From: Holdemanella sp.
GTDB lineage: Bacteria; Bacillota_I; Bacilli_A; Erysipelotrichales; Erysipelotrichaceae
Assembly (NCBI GenBank): GCA_021442845.1
Contig: JABUSD010000010.1
Span: 1-12,839, forward strand
DNA length: 12,839 bases
Direction: 5' to 3'
Shown here: positions 1 through 8,057 of the stretch, one piece after another
How positions within the stretch are numbered: the stretch's first letter is position 1
Layout of the letters: every line of letters begins with the position of its first letter
Notes under the pieces: generated by a model
Seen by the model: the letters and a program-made list of their open reading frames with translations, nothing else
Databases searched by the model: none
What the model was told of the DNA's origin: nothing
Position numbers and translations under genes: made by a program

Positions 1-55
1 GTCTGATTACTCGACATTTGTCGCAGATAGGTTTTACAGATGGTCTTACTTTCAT
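1..55 (-). CDS. rpmJ: 50S ribosomal protein L36 (bL36), first 18 codons only
   Basis: An ATG at 55, preceded by GGAAG, opens a frame reading MKVRPSVKPICDKCRVIR up to the window edge. This is the N-terminus of L36, a protein of about 37 residues, and the CDKC pair is the first half of its zinc-binding site, so this is the zinc-containing form. The gene is cut by the window end. In Firmicutes it is normally followed by rpsM, rpsK, rpoA and rplQ. Here it has its own promoter and a leader of about 105 nt. Confidence 0.93.
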   Translation of the reverse strand, partial: MKVRPSVKPICDKCRVIR

Positions 56-93
56 CTTTTCTTCCTTTCCATTACGTATTTAACTGACCTGCT

Positions 94-121
94 AAAATGC
101 GTATGTATCCATGCGGATTTT
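94..121 (-). other. Imperfect hairpin in rpmJ leader
   Basis: In the leader between the promoter and rpmJ, the minus strand has AAAATCCGCATG, four bases GATA, and CATACGCATTTT, pairing at 10 of 12 positions. It may be a ribosomal-protein binding site or a stability hairpin. No function is assigned. Confidence 0.4.
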
Positions 122-142
122 AACAGAAACGTAATTATTCAT

Positions 143-183
143 AAAAACGCAAGCAAATTGCGTTTAATATTATAAACGCAATT
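143..183 (-). repeat. Overlapping inverted repeats: possible terminator and alternative hairpin after adk
   Basis: Three copies of one octamer lie in a row on the minus strand: TTGCGTTT, its complement AAACGCAA, then TTGCGTTT again. Hairpin A pairs the first two (arms 173-183 and 156-166, 11 bp, 6-nt loop). Hairpin B pairs the last two (158-165 with 145-152, 8 bp, 5-nt loop) and runs into a short T-tract (143-147), like a weak intrinsic terminator. The two cannot form together. A read-through adk transcript would contain both; a transcript from the rpmJ promoter would begin inside the shared arm. Confidence 0.6.
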
Positions 184-197
184 CGCTTCAAATTCAA
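169..197 (-). promoter_or_regulatory. Sigma-A type promoter upstream of rpmJ
   Basis: The minus strand reads TTGAAT (192-197), a 17-nt spacer, and the perfect -10 box TATAAT (169-174). Transcription would begin near 161-164. It lies just after adk and would restart transcription for rpmJ and the genes beyond. The -10 box lies inside a 28-base inverted repeat (156-183), so the same DNA may also form an RNA hairpin in read-through transcripts. Confidence 0.78.
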
Positions 198-215
198 GTT
201 TTATCGTTTTAAACC

Positions 216-866
216 CTATTTGTTTAAAACGTCTTTAACTTCTGTCCAGATTTCTTCAATTGTTCTTGTTGAAGCATCAATTGTAGAAACCATATTCAAT
301 TTCTCATAATATGCAATAACAGGCTCAGTATTTTTTGCATATTCACCTAAGCGTACTTTTAAGCTTTCTTCATTATCATCTTTTCTTTGTGATAATTCAG
401 ATCCACATACATCACAGACATTTTCAACTTTAGGTGCTTTTGTATAGATGTTGTAGATTTCTCCACATTTCTTACATGAACGACGTCCTGTAATACGACG
501 AGTCAATACTTCGTTGTCTACATCCATAACTAAGATTCTTTCTACCGCAAGATCTGTTCCCTTTGTCATTTCTTCAAATGCCAATGCCTGATCCAAAGTT
601 CTTGGATATCCATCTAATAAATATCCATTCTTCTTGTCAGCTAAGTTGTTCAAGAAATCTTTAACCATGTTATTTGTGATTTCATCAGGTACTAATAGAC
701 CTTTTTCTGAATATGCTTTAGCTTGTAAACCTAACTCTGTTCCTTTCGATATATTTTCACGGAAAATATCTCCTGTAGAGATATGATTCAAGTTGAATTC
801 TTCCTTAATTCGACTTGAGAAAGTTCCTTTACCAGAACCTGGGGCTCCCATGATAAAAATGTTCAT
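216..866 (-). CDS. adk: Adenylate kinase, zinc-type LID
   Basis: Adenylate kinase converts ATP + AMP to two ADP in the cytoplasm. The 216-residue protein has the P-loop GAPGSGKGT (7-15), the AMP-binding helices with HISTGDIFR (28-36), DGYPRT (85-90), RITGRR (124-129) and RKDD (161-164). The LID (about 127-162) carries C131-X2-C134-X16-C151-X2-C154, the structural zinc site found in Gram-positive enzymes and missing in E. coli. The ATG has TAGGAGA nine bases upstream, built from the secY stop. In Bacillus, map and infA follow adk; here a promoter region and rpmJ follow instead. Confidence 0.98.
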   Translation of the reverse strand: MNIFIMGAPGSGKGTFSSRIKEEFNLNHISTGDIFRENISKGTELGLQAKAYSEKGLLVPDEITNNMVKDFLNNLADKKNGYLLDGYPRTLDQALAFEEMTKGTDLAVERILVMDVDNEVLTRRITGRRSCKKCGEIYNIYTKAPKVENVCDVCGSELSQRKDDNEESLKVRLGEYAKNTEPVIAYYEKLNMVSTIDASTRTIEEIWTEVKDVLNK

Positions 867-879
867 ATTATAAGTTCTC

Positions 880-2172
880 CTATTCGTAATATTGTTTGTA
901 TGACTTCTGTGTCAATAATCCCTGTACCTGTTTAACCGTTTCAATAGCAACACCGACTACGATGATTAATCCTGTACCACCAAGAGCCATGTTCGAAGGC
1001 ATATCTGTCCATATCAATGGCATTGCGTGTGGCAGTACAGCAATAATAGCTAAACCGATAGCACCAAATACAGTGATACGATATAGAACGTGGCTAATAT
1101 ATTCTTTTGTTTCCGTACCTGGACGTATACTTGGAATATAAGCGCCTGATTTTCCTAAATTTTCTGCAATCTTCTCTGGATTGATCTGCATTTCTGTATA
1201 GAAGAATGTAAAGAATAGAATTAGGACAACATAAATCACTAGCGAATACCACGTCTGCAATCCCAGCCATTTCTGCATTCCGCGTGTGAAATCATTTGCG
1301 GTAAAGAAATTGGCAATCTGTAGCGGAGCCATCATAATTGAGCTCGCAAAGATTACTGGGATAACCGAAGCCGAATTGACCTTCAATGGAAGATAGTTCG
1401 ACTTACTTTGTTTAGCTAATGTAATAGAGCTGGAAGTATACTGAATAGGAATCTTTCTTTCAGCTGAACTAATTAGCGTTACAAAGATTATAATTAATAG
1501 ATATACAGCAACATAGGCTACAAATAGTGCAATACCATTTTCAACACCACTTTCTGCTCCAACTAATGTTTCATAAGCAGTCGTGAACTGTTTAGGTAAA
1601 CGACCAACGATACCGGCCATGATTACCATGGATACACCATTACCGATTCCTTTTACAGAAATCTGGTCTCCAATCCATACAAGGAACATTGTTCCTGCTG
1701 AGAAGATTGTAGCAGTATATAGAATTTTCGCTGCTGATGTTCCACCGACAAATAAACCTGGGTAAGCGGTTGAGAATCCATATACTAATGTAATAGATTG
1801 TACAAACGCGAATACAACGGCTAGATAACGAGTGTATTTATCTAATGTCTTACGTCCATTAGCTCCACTCTTTGATAATTCAGTTAAGCTTGGAATAACA
1901 TCCATGCTCAATAACTGAATAATGATGGATGCAGTGATGTATGGGCTCACTCCTAGTGCGAATACAGAGAACTGTTCAAGTCCACCACCACCAAGAAGAT
2001 TCATCATTGCGAATAATGAATTTTCACCTAACCCAGCGACTAAATCGGCAGTATTTACGTTTGGAACTGTAATTGCAGATCCTAAACGATACACAAGAAA
2101 GGCAAATAGGGTAAACAAGATCCTATTGCGAATGTCTTTGTTTGTCCATATTGCCTTTATAGTTGCAAACAT
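880..2172 (-). CDS. secY: Preprotein translocase channel subunit SecY
   Basis: SecY forms the protein-conducting channel of the general secretion pathway, together with SecE and SecG and driven by SecA. The 430-residue protein has the usual ten hydrophobic segments, the first at about residues 18-35 and the last near 397-415. The plug region follows TM1 (GGGGLEQFSVFALGVSPYITASIIIQLLSM at about 61-90 covers TM2a-TM2b). The large cytoplasmic C5 loop MQINPEKIAENLGKSGAYIPSIRPG (about 327-351), which meets SecA and the ribosome, is conserved. It follows rplO by two bases, the standard position, which links export capacity to ribosome synthesis. Its TAG stop is fused to GGAGA for adk. Confidence 0.97.
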   Translation of the reverse strand: MFATIKAIWTNKDIRNRILFTLFAFLVYRLGSAITVPNVNTADLVAGLGENSLFAMMNLLGGGGLEQFSVFALGVSPYITASIIIQLLSMDVIPSLTELSKSGANGRKTLDKYTRYLAVVFAFVQSITLVYGFSTAYPGLFVGGTSAAKILYTATIFSAGTMFLVWIGDQISVKGIGNGVSMVIMAGIVGRLPKQFTTAYETLVGAESGVENGIALFVAYVAVYLLIIIFVTLISSAERKIPIQYTSSSITLAKQSKSNYLPLKVNSASVIPVIFASSIMMAPLQIANFFTANDFTRGMQKWLGLQTWYSLVIYVVLILFFTFFYTEMQINPEKIAENLGKSGAYIPSIRPGTETKEYISHVLYRITVFGAIGLAIIAVLPHAMPLIWTDMPSNMALGGTGLIIVVGVAIETVKQVQGLLTQKSYKQYYE

Positions 2173-2174
2173 TT

Positions 2175-2612
2175 TTAGATAACCTCAGCTTTTCCGCCTG
2201 CGTTTTCGATTGCTTCTTTAGCTGATGCTGAGAACTTAACAGCTTTTACTGTTAAACTCTTTTCTAATTCTCCATTTCCAAGAACTTTAACTCCACATAA
2301 TTCTTTCTTAACTAATCCGCATTCAATTAATAATTCAGGAGTAACAACAGTTCCATTTTCGAATCTGTTTAATGCTTCTACATTAACAATTGCGTATTCC
2401 TTACGAGAGAAGTTTGTGAATCCACGTTTTGGTAAACGTCTTGCTAATGGTGTCTGACCACCTTCAAAACCTAAACGAACTCCACCACCAGATCTTGAGT
2501 TCTGTCCTTTTTGTCCACGACCTGCAGTTTTACCGTTTCCTGATCCAGGACCACGTCCAACACGGTTACGATTTTTACGAGGTTCCATAGATTTCATTTC
2601 ATGTAATTTCAT
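2175..2612 (-). CDS. rplO: 50S ribosomal protein L15 (uL15)
   Basis: L15 is a central 50S assembly protein with a long extended N-terminus. The product has 145 residues: [21 protein letters not shown], the glycine/arginine-rich [22 protein letters not shown] tract (about 23-44), [17 protein letters not shown], and a C-terminal globular part ending [26 protein letters not shown]. The ATG is preceded by GAGGAGG. The stop is two bases before the secY ATG, and the secY binding site (GAGG) lies within the final rplO codons. Confidence 0.97.
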   Translation of the reverse strand: MKLHEMKSMEPRKNRNRVGRGPGSGNGKTAGRGQKGQNSRSGGGVRLGFEGGQTPLARRLPKRGFTNFSRKEYAIVNVEALNRFENGTVVTPELLIECGLVKKELCGVKVLGNGELEKSLTVKAVKFSASAKEAIENAGGKAEVI

Positions 2613-2627
2613 TTCTGTTACCTCCTC

Positions 2628-3134
2628 TTATCGAATTTCACATGGTTTCTTATCACGAAGAGCTGTTACTTCTTCGATAGTTGTTAAGTTCTTTAATCCA
2701 TCAATTGTTGCACGAACAACATTGATTTTTGTACGAGATCCAATACATTTTGTTAGGATATCGCTAATACCAGCAAGTTCTAAGACAGCACGAGTTGCAC
2801 CACCTGCGATAACTCCGGTACCTTCATGAGCTGGACGCATGAATACAGATCCTGCACCATATGTTCCAACGATTTCGTGTGGAATAGTAGTTCCTACTAC
2901 TGGTACTTCGAACATGTTCTTCTTAGCATCTTCTGTAGCTTTACGGATTGCATCAGGAACTTCGTTTGCCTTTCCTGTTCCAATTCCAACGTGTCCTTTA
3001 CGGTCACCAACTACTACTAATGCAGCAAAACGGAAGCGTCTACCACCTTTTACTACTTTAGTTACACGGTTGATAGCGATAACTTGTTCATCAAATTCTT
3101 TTTGGTCTCTTCTTGGTTTTCTATCTAATGCCAT
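2628..3134 (-). CDS. rpsE: 30S ribosomal protein S5 (uS5)
   Basis: S5 lies near the mRNA entry and the decoding-accuracy region. The 168-residue protein contains the double-stranded RNA-binding-like N-domain with [27 protein letters not shown] (about 18-44) and [20 protein letters not shown], then the C-domain with [36 protein letters not shown]. The KVVKGGRRF loop is the site of spectinomycin-resistance changes in other bacteria; it looks wild type. The start uses GGAGG from the rplR stop. The next gene is rplO, only 15 bases away; rpmD, the usual intervening gene, is absent. Confidence 0.97.
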   Translation of the reverse strand: MALDRKPRRDQKEFDEQVIAINRVTKVVKGGRRFRFAALVVVGDRKGHVGIGTGKANEVPDAIRKATEDAKKNMFEVPVVGTTIPHEIVGTYGAGSVFMRPAHEGTGVIAGGATRAVLELAGISDILTKCIGSRTKINVVRATIDGLKNLTTIEEVTALRDKKPCEIR

Positions 3135-3145
3135 TGTGCGACCTC

Positions 3146-3502
3146 CTAAAATTCTAGACCAGCTTCACGAGCTGCGTCTGCTAAAGCTTTAACACGACCA
3201 GAGTATACATATCCTCCACGGTCGAATACAACTTCTTTGATGTTCTTTTCAACAGCGCGTTTAGCGATTTCTGCTCCTACTAAACGAGCTGCTTCAATGT
3301 TTCCACCATTTTCTAACTTCATGTCTACACTTGATGCACTTACAAGCGTATTTCCTGCAACATCATCAATGATCTGAGCATGAATGTGAGCATTACTTCT
3401 GAATACGTTCAAACGTGGGCATTCAGGAGTTCCACTAATTTTTCTACGTACACGAGCGTGACGACGTAAACGAGTTTCATTACGTGATACTTTTGTTAAC
3501 AT
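3146..3502 (-). CDS. rplR: 50S ribosomal protein L18 (uL18)
   Basis: L18 binds 5S rRNA together with L5. The 118-residue product has the basic N-terminus with [37 protein letters not shown] and the C-terminal [26 protein letters not shown], both diagnostic. The ATG follows AAGGAGATTAAAAT. The TAG stop is fused to GGAGG for rpsE. Confidence 0.97.
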   Translation of the reverse strand: MLTKVSRNETRLRRHARVRRKISGTPECPRLNVFRSNAHIHAQIIDDVAGNTLVSASSVDMKLENGGNIEAARLVGAEIAKRAVEKNIKEVVFDRGGYVYSGRVKALADAAREAGLEF

Positions 3503-3521
3503 ATTTTAATCTCCTTTCCCA

Positions 3522-4085
3522 CTATTTCTTACCAGCTGTCTTACCTTCCTTACGACGGATAACTTCAGTAGTATACTTGATACCTTTTCCTTTGTAAGGT
3601 TCTGGTTTACGTTTAGCACGTACATTGGCAGCAAATTCACCAACTAATTGTTTGTCAATACCCTTGATCTGGATATCTGTTGGAGATGGTTTACCAGCAG
3701 CATCTAAACATGTTACTTCTAATCCTTCTGGGATTTCCATGTTGATGTGGTGTGAATAACCAATAACTAATTCCAATACTCCATTCTTAACAGATGTACG
3801 GAATCCGATACCTACTAATTTTAAATCTTTTTCGAAACCTTTTGAAACACCAACTACCATGTTGTTCAATAAGGCACGAGTTGTTCCATGTAACTGCTTA
3901 GTTACTTTTTCATCATTTGGACGTACTACAGTGACTACATTCTCATTAATCTGGATATCCATTAAATCTGAGAATGTACGAGTTAAAGTTCCTTTAGGAC
4001 CTTTAACAGTCACCTCATTCCCTGGTTTTACATCAATAGTAACACCTTCAGGAATGGTAATCAGTTTATTCCCGATACGTGACAT
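3522..4085 (-). CDS. rplF: 50S ribosomal protein L6 (uL6)
   Basis: L6 lies beside the sarcin-ricin loop and the factor-binding site. The 187-residue protein has the typical start MSRIGNKLITIPEGVTID, the KGPKGTL turn, LVGIGFRTSV in the middle, and the second-domain signature RAKRKPEPYKGKGIKYTTEVIRRKEGKTAGKK, about eight residues longer than in Bacillus. The ATG has TAGGAGG upstream. The TAG stop is followed by GGGAAAGGAG for rplR, so here the stop and the binding site are not fused. Confidence 0.97.
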   Translation of the reverse strand: MSRIGNKLITIPEGVTIDVKPGNEVTVKGPKGTLTRTFSDLMDIQINENVVTVVRPNDEKVTKQLHGTTRALLNNMVVGVSKGFEKDLKLVGIGFRTSVKNGVLELVIGYSHHINMEIPEGLEVTCLDAAGKPSPTDIQIKGIDKQLVGEFAANVRAKRKPEPYKGKGIKYTTEVIRRKEGKTAGKK

Positions 4086-4106
4086 TCTAATTTCCTCCTA
4101 TGTTTA

Positions 4107-4499
4107 TTACCAAACGTAAGCGATTACTTCTCCACCTAAGTGAGCTTTCTTCGCATTTCTGTCAGTCATCATACCATTACTTGTTGAGATAATGGCAATT
4201 CCAAGTCCGTTTAATACACGTGGTAAATCCTGTACCTGTGCATATACACGAAGACCTGGTTTAGAGATACGTTTTAATCCTTTGATTACCTTTTCTCCAT
4301 TGTTGTACTTTAATGTGATAGTTAATGTCTTCTTTACATCACCTTCACAAGCATAGTCTGTAATATATCCTTCATCTTTTAAGATCTTAGCAATAGCTAA
4401 TTTTTCTTTAGATGCTGGCATACTAACAGATTCATGTTTTTGTTGCAATGCGTTACGGATTCTTGTAAGCATATCCGCAATTGGGTCTGTCATAATCAT
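4107..4499 (-). CDS. rpsH: 30S ribosomal protein S8 (uS8)
   Basis: S8 is a primary 16S rRNA central-domain binder and the spc-operon repressor in E. coli. The start is taken at 4499 ([17 protein letters not shown], 130 residues). A longer frame opening with TTG at 4523 exists, but its extra codons encode MVRRRHII, where the two Arg codons are the AGGAGG ribosome binding site itself, and it would overlap rpsN; an ATG two codons further (4493) is also possible. Landmarks are [20 protein letters not shown], the [14 protein letters not shown] segment and the C-terminal [16 protein letters not shown] plus GGEVIAYVW. It ends TAA TAA, then an in-frame TAG joined to GGAGG before rplF. Confidence 0.95.
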   Translation of the reverse strand: MIMTDPIADMLTRIRNALQQKHESVSMPASKEKLAIAKILKDEGYITDYACEGDVKKTLTITLKYNNGEKVIKGLKRISKPGLRVYAQVQDLPRVLNGLGIAIISTSNGMMTDRNAKKAHLGGEVIAYVW

Positions 4500-4516
4500 A
4501 ATAATATGCCTCCTTC

Positions 4517-4702
4517 TTACCAACTAGCCTTTTTAACTCCAGGAATCTGACCTGCATAAGCCAATTCTCTGAAGCAGATACGGCAGATACCGTATTTTCT
4601 TAATACTGAATGTGGACGTCCACAACGTTGACAACGAGTATATTCACGACATGAGAATTTCTGAGGACGTTGTTGTTTGTTTACCATTGCTTTTTTTGCC
4701 AT
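4517..4702 (-). CDS. rpsN: 30S ribosomal protein S14 type Z (uS14, zinc-binding)
   Basis: This 61-residue S14 is the short zinc-ribbon form common in Firmicutes. Four cysteines are arranged C24-X2-C27-X12-C40-X2-C43 (CQRCGRPH and GICRICF). It sits in the 30S head near S3 and S10. The C-terminus ends IPGVKKASW, as in the family. Many Firmicutes keep a second, zinc-independent S14 elsewhere for zinc starvation; that cannot be judged here. The start uses GGAGGAG from the rplE stop. The TAA stop lies five bases before the AGGAGG of rpsH. Confidence 0.98.
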   Translation of the reverse strand: MAKKAMVNKQQRPQKFSCREYTRCQRCGRPHSVLRKYGICRICFRELAYAGQIPGVKKASW

Positions 4703-4715
4703 ACTATAACTCCTC

Positions 4716-5258
4716 CTATTTCTTTACGAAAGGCATTCCCATATATTTTAATAATGCCTTAGCTTCTTCGTTTGTGTTAGCTGTTGTAACGATAACGATG
4801 TCCATACCACGAGAACGATTTACCTTATCGAAATCGATTTCTGGGAAGATGATCTGTTCTTTGATACCTAATGTGTAGTTTCCACGTCCATCAAAGCTTG
4901 TGTCACTTACACCACGGAAGTCACGAACACGTGGTAGAGAAATGTTGAATAATTTATCTAAGAATTCATACATTCTTTCACGACGTAAAGTTACTTTACA
5001 TCCGATTGGCATACCTTCACGTAATTTGAAGTTAGCGATTGATTTCTTAGCTTTTGTGATAACTGGAGCCTGTCCAGTGATAGCTGCTAATTCAGCAACT
5101 GCATCATCTAATAACTTAGAGTTTGAAATAGCGTCCCCAACACCAATGTTTACAACTACTTTATCGATGTGTGGTACTTCCATTACTGATTTGTAGTTAA
5201 AATCTTTTAATAATTGAGGGACAACTTCGTTTTTGTATTTTTCCTGTAAACGGTTCAT
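4716..5258 (-). CDS. rplE: 50S ribosomal protein L5 (uL5)
   Basis: L5 binds 5S rRNA and contacts the P-site tRNA. The length of 180 residues is normal. Landmarks are [20 protein letters not shown], the [14 protein letters not shown] segment, [38 protein letters not shown] and the C-terminal [21 protein letters not shown]. The ATG is preceded by GGAGGG derived from the rplX stop. The TAG stop is fused to GGAGGAG for rpsN. Confidence 0.98.
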   Translation of the reverse strand: MNRLQEKYKNEVVPQLLKDFNYKSVMEVPHIDKVVVNIGVGDAISNSKLLDDAVAELAAITGQAPVITKAKKSIANFKLREGMPIGCKVTLRRERMYEFLDKLFNISLPRVRDFRGVSDTSFDGRGNYTLGIKEQIIFPEIDFDKVNRSRGMDIVIVTTANTNEEAKALLKYMGMPFVKK

Positions 5259-5271
5259 TTAACTTTCCCTC

Positions 5272-5595
5272 CTATTTAACTTCATTTCCGCTCTTCTTAT
5301 AAACGCGGACTTTCTTTGTGTTTCCATTCTTATCTGTTACTGTCTTCATAGAAACACGGCTTGCTACTTTAGCCTTTTCATCATAAAGCATTACATTTGA
5401 TACGTGAATCTTAGCTTCTTTTTCAATAATTCCACCTTCAGTGTTCTTCTGCGTTGGCTTCATGTGTTTCTTAACAACATTTACACCTTCAACGATAACC
5501 TTGTTTTCTGAAGGGAAAGCTTTTGTTACTTCACCGATTGTGCCTTTGTAAGCACCTGTAATAACTTTAACTTTATCACCTTTTTTAATTCTCAC
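5272..5595 (-). CDS. rplX: 50S ribosomal protein L24 (uL24), GTG start
   Basis: L24 starts 50S assembly by binding the 5' part of 23S rRNA. The KOW motif is at residues 3-30 ([21 protein letters not shown]), followed by [13 protein letters not shown] and a [19 protein letters not shown] strand. The 107 residues slightly exceed the Bacillus length, the difference lying in a Lys-rich C-terminus. The start codon is GTG at 5595, with GGAGGG seven bases upstream. No ATG fits, since [11 protein letters not shown] is the family's true N-terminus. It is the only clear non-ATG start in the operon. The stop is fused to the rplE binding site. Confidence 0.95.
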   Translation of the reverse strand: MRIKKGDKVKVITGAYKGTIGEVTKAFPSENKVIVEGVNVVKKHMKPTQKNTEGGIIEKEAKIHVSNVMLYDEKAKVASRVSMKTVTDKNGNTKKVRVYKKSGNEVK

Positions 5596-5607
5596 TTTGG
5601 CACCCTC

Positions 5608-5976
5608 CTATAATACTTCTGGCGCAAGAGAAACGATCTTCATGAAATCCTTGTCACGTAATTCACGAGCAACAGGTCCGAAAATACGAGTTCCTTTTGG
5701 CGTTTTATCATCTTTAATAATTACACATGCATTGTCATCGAAGCGGATATATGATCCGTTAGCACGACGAATTCCACGTTTTGTACGTACGATAACGGCT
5801 TTTACAACGTCACCTTTTTTTACAGTTCCACCAGGAGTAGCCTGCTTAACAGTACATACAACAACATCTCCAATGTTTGAGAATTTTCTTACGCTTCCAC
5901 CTAAACAACGGATAACTAAGACTTCCTTAGCACCTGTGTTATCAGCGACACGTAAACGACTTTCATTTTGAATCAT
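5608..5976 (-). CDS. rplN: 50S ribosomal protein L14 (uL14)
   Basis: L14 forms part of the intersubunit bridge region and is the contact site of the silencing factor RsfS in many bacteria. The product has the standard 122 residues: [58 protein letters not shown], and the C-terminal [28 protein letters not shown]. It opens the classical spc part of the cluster, but no promoter or terminator separates it from rpsQ (18-nt gap). Its stop is fused with the rplX binding site (TAGGAGGG). Confidence 0.98.
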   Translation of the reverse strand: MIQNESRLRVADNTGAKEVLVIRCLGGSVRKFSNIGDVVVCTVKQATPGGTVKKGDVVKAVIVRTKRGIRRANGSYIRFDDNACVIIKDDKTPKGTRIFGPVARELRDKDFMKIVSLAPEVL

Positions 5977-5994
5977 TGTTACGCCCTCCTAGTT

Positions 5995-6252
5995 CTATCC
6001 ACGAGCTTTTTCAACGATTTCTACTAAACGGAAACGCTTTGTTGCTGATAATGGACGAGTTTCCATAATAACAACTTTATCTCCCTTTTGTGCTTCGTTG
6101 TTTTCATCGTGAGCTTTAAATTTCTTAGAATATTTAACACGCTTTCCATATAATGGGTGTGTCTTTTTAGTTTCAACAACTACAGTGATTGTCTTATCCA
6201 TAGCGTCGCTTGTTACAACACCACGGTATACTTTACGAGCATTTCTTTCCAT
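5995..6252 (-). CDS. rpsQ: 30S ribosomal protein S17 (uS17)
   Basis: S17 is an OB-fold primary binder of the 5' domain of 16S rRNA. The 85-residue sequence has [24 protein letters not shown] at the N-terminus, the [21 protein letters not shown] loop, and [23 protein letters not shown] at the C-terminus, all typical. The start has GGAGG taken from the rpmC stop. The end is TAG followed one codon later by a second in-frame TAG, which itself begins the TAGGAGG of rplN. Confidence 0.97.
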   Translation of the reverse strand: MERNARKVYRGVVTSDAMDKTITVVVETKKTHPLYGKRVKYSKKFKAHDENNEAQKGDKVVIMETRPLSATKRFRLVEIVEKARG

Positions 6253-6264
6253 CGCTACTTCCTC

Positions 6265-6465
6265 CTATTTGTTAGCAGCGTTTTCACGCTCTGCCAATAC
6301 AGTCTTAATACGAGCAATTGTTTTCTTTACTGTTTTTAAACGAGCTGTATTTTCTAATTGACCAGTTGCTTGTTGGAAACGAAGATTGAATAATTCATCT
6401 TTTAAAGTATCGATTGTATGAAGAAGTTCTTCAGTTGATTTTGTACGAAGTTCTTTAGCTGTCAT
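6265..6465 (-). CDS. rpmC: 50S ribosomal protein L29 (uL29)
   Basis: This 66-residue, mostly helical protein lies next to L23 at the tunnel exit. The pattern [21 protein letters not shown], then [20 protein letters not shown] and [15 protein letters not shown], fits the two antiparallel helices and the conserved LFNLRFQ-ATGQL turn. The ATG overlaps the rplP stop (TAATG). All five arginines use CGT. The TAG stop is fused to the rpsQ binding site. Confidence 0.96.
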   Translation of the reverse strand: MTAKELRTKSTEELLHTIDTLKDELFNLRFQQATGQLENTARLKTVKKTIARIKTVLAERENAANK

Positions 6466-6881
6466 TATTCTACTTCTCCTTTCTTAGCAAAACGACATTT
6501 TACAGGTAGTTTATGAGATGCAAGACGGAATGCTTCACGAGCGATTTCTTCACTTACACCACCAATTTCGAACATTACTCGTCCTGGTTGTACTACTGCA
6601 ACCCAACCTTCTGGAGCACCTTTACCAGATCCCATACGTACTTCAAGAGGTTTTTTAGTTCTTGCCATGTGTGGGAAAATACGAATCCATACTTTTCCAC
6701 CACGCTTCATATAACGAGTCATCGCAATACGCGCTGCCTCAATCTGACGGTTGCTTACATAGTTTCCTGTTTCAGCAACTAATCCATATTCACCAAAGTC
6801 AACTGTACGTCCAGCTTTACTACGACCTTCATAGCTTAAGCGGTGTGGACGTCTGTACTTTGTACGTTTAGGCATTAACAT
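6465..6881 (-). CDS. rplP: 50S ribosomal protein L16 (uL16)
   Basis: L16 binds late in 50S assembly near the A site and helps position tRNA. The 138-residue product starts [14 protein letters not shown] and carries [48 protein letters not shown] and [15 protein letters not shown], the usual signatures. It is slightly shorter than Bacillus L16 (144) at the C-terminus. The first ATG (6881) overlaps the rpsC stop as TAATG and has GGAGG inside the end of rpsC; an ATG two codons later is possible but less typical. The stop overlaps the rpmC start in the same way. Confidence 0.97.
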   Translation of the reverse strand: MLMPKRTKYRRPHRLSYEGRSKAGRTVDFGEYGLVAETGNYVSNRQIEAARIAMTRYMKRGGKVWIRIFPHMARTKKPLEVRMGSGKGAPEGWVAVVQPGRVMFEIGGVSEEIAREAFRLASHKLPVKCRFAKKGEVE

Positions 6882-7699
6882 TATTCGTTACCTCCTTTAT
6901 TTTCTTCTGCTGGTTTAGCAGCTCTAGGAGCACGATTGTTTGGGCGTCCTTCTTTGTTGAAACGCTTGTTGTTGTTTCTACCTTTACGCTGTGGGCGTTG
7001 TTTTGGAGCTTCTGGTTCTTTAACCATTTCACCTGGCAATACTTCACCACGGCAGATCCAAACTTTAACACCTAAACGACCATATGTTGTAGCAGCTTCA
7101 GCTGTTGCATAGTCGATATCACTACGTAATGTGTGTAGAGGTACAACTCCTTCTGAATATCCTTCAGTACGAGCCATATCTGCTCCACCTAAACGTCCAG
7201 AAACTGCAGTTTTGATTCCTTTAGCTCCAGAACGCATTGTATTCTGAATTGCTTTCTTCTGTGTTGCACGGAAGCTCTTACGACCTTCTAATTCACTAGC
7301 AATCCAACGAGCAACTAATGTTGCATCTAGATTTGGGTTAGCGATTTCTACTACGTTAACCTGAATATTCTTAGCTGTTGCTAATTTTTCTAATCCTTTT
7401 TTCAATCCTTCGATTGATTTTCCGTCCTGACCGATTACTACACCAGGGTGAGCTGTACGGATAATAACAGTCATACGGTTTTTACAACGTTCGATTTCAA
7501 TACGTGAAATTTGAGGATCTGCTTTGCGTCTGTCAATAGCAGCGTCTGCTAATTTCGCATAGTATTTTTCGATGAATTTACGAATCTTAACATCTTCATT
7601 CAATAATGTTGCGAATTCTTTATCGTCTGCGTACCATCTTGATTGCCAGTCACGAATGACTCCGACACGCATTCCGATAGGACTTACTTTCTGACCCAT
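6881..7699 (-). CDS. rpsC: 30S ribosomal protein S3 (uS3) with long basic C-terminal tail
   Basis: S3 lines the mRNA entry channel of the 30S subunit and takes part in its helicase activity. The N-terminal [18 protein letters not shown] is canonical. The KH domain carries a GQDG loop (residues 90-93, in VVIGQDGKS), and the C-terminal domain contains ARTEGYSEG and [16 protein letters not shown]. The core ends near residue 222 ([11 protein letters not shown]). A further ~48 residues follow, rich in Arg, Lys, Asn, Pro and Gln, to a total of 272, against about 218 in Bacillus subtilis and 233 in E. coli. The tail looks disordered. The ATG is preceded by GGAGG from the rplV stop. The rpsC stop overlaps rplP by one base. 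Confidence 0.97.
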   Translation of the reverse strand: MGQKVSPIGMRVGVIRDWQSRWYADDKEFATLLNEDVKIRKFIEKYYAKLADAAIDRRKADPQISRIEIERCKNRMTVIIRTAHPGVVIGQDGKSIEGLKKGLEKLATAKNIQVNVVEIANPNLDATLVARWIASELEGRKSFRATQKKAIQNTMRSGAKGIKTAVSGRLGGADMARTEGYSEGVVPLHTLRSDIDYATAEAATTYGRLGVKVWICRGEVLPGEMVKEPEAPKQRPQRKGRNNNKRFNKEGRPNNRAPRAAKPAEENKGGNE

Positions 7700-7710
7700 T
7701 GCTTTACCTC

Positions 7711-8046
7711 CTATTCTTTCTCAGCCACTACAACTGTAATGTGGCTTGTACGTTTGTTGATTGGGCTTGCGCTTCCTTTTGCACGTGGCATATAACGTTT
7801 TAATGTTACACCTTCATCAGCCCAGCAAGCTTTTACGATTAACTTGCTTTCATCTAAGTTGTTATTGTTTACTGCATTTGATACAGCACTCTTTAATACT
7901 TTACCTACAAGGTATCCACCTTTGTTTGGTAAGAATTTGCAGATTGCTGCAGCTTCTTCTACATCTTTTCCACGAATTAAGTCTAAAACTAATCTAGCTT
8001 TACGAGGCTGAATACGTAGAGTTTTTGCTTGAGCTTTTACTTCCAT
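7711..8046 (-). CDS. rplV: 50S ribosomal protein L22 (uL22)
   Basis: L22 spans the large subunit from the solvent side to the exit tunnel, where its beta-hairpin tip lies beside L4. The 111-residue protein has the N-terminal [26 protein letters not shown] block and, in the second half, [36 protein letters not shown], which includes the hairpin and the conserved ProArg-Ala-Lys-Gly tip. The start has GGAGG seven bases upstream, taken directly from the rpsS stop. Its own stop is likewise fused to the rpsC site (TAGGAGG). Confidence 0.97.
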   Translation of the reverse strand: MEVKAQAKTLRIQPRKARLVLDLIRGKDVEEAAAICKFLPNKGGYLVGKVLKSAVSNAVNNNNLDESKLIVKACWADEGVTLKRYMPRAKGSASPINKRTSHITVVVAEKE

Positions 8047-8057
8047 GATCCTACCTC

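Noticed and set aside
92..142. A 16-codon leader peptide frame in the rpmJ leader
   Set aside because: Its ATG has no Shine-Dalgarno sequence (it follows a T-tract), it lacks repeated regulatory codons, and it falls partly in the dyad.
4500..4523. TTG start extending rpsH by eight residues
   Set aside because: The extension is encoded by the ribosome binding site itself (AGGAGG read as Arg-Arg) and overlaps rpsN; the family starts at the [10 protein letters not shown] position.
6868..7071. Minus-strand alternative frame inside the 3' end of rpsC
   Set aside because: It is the +1 frame of the basic S3 tail; the rpsC frame continues without interruption and keeps the rplP overlap, so a frameshift or second gene is not needed.
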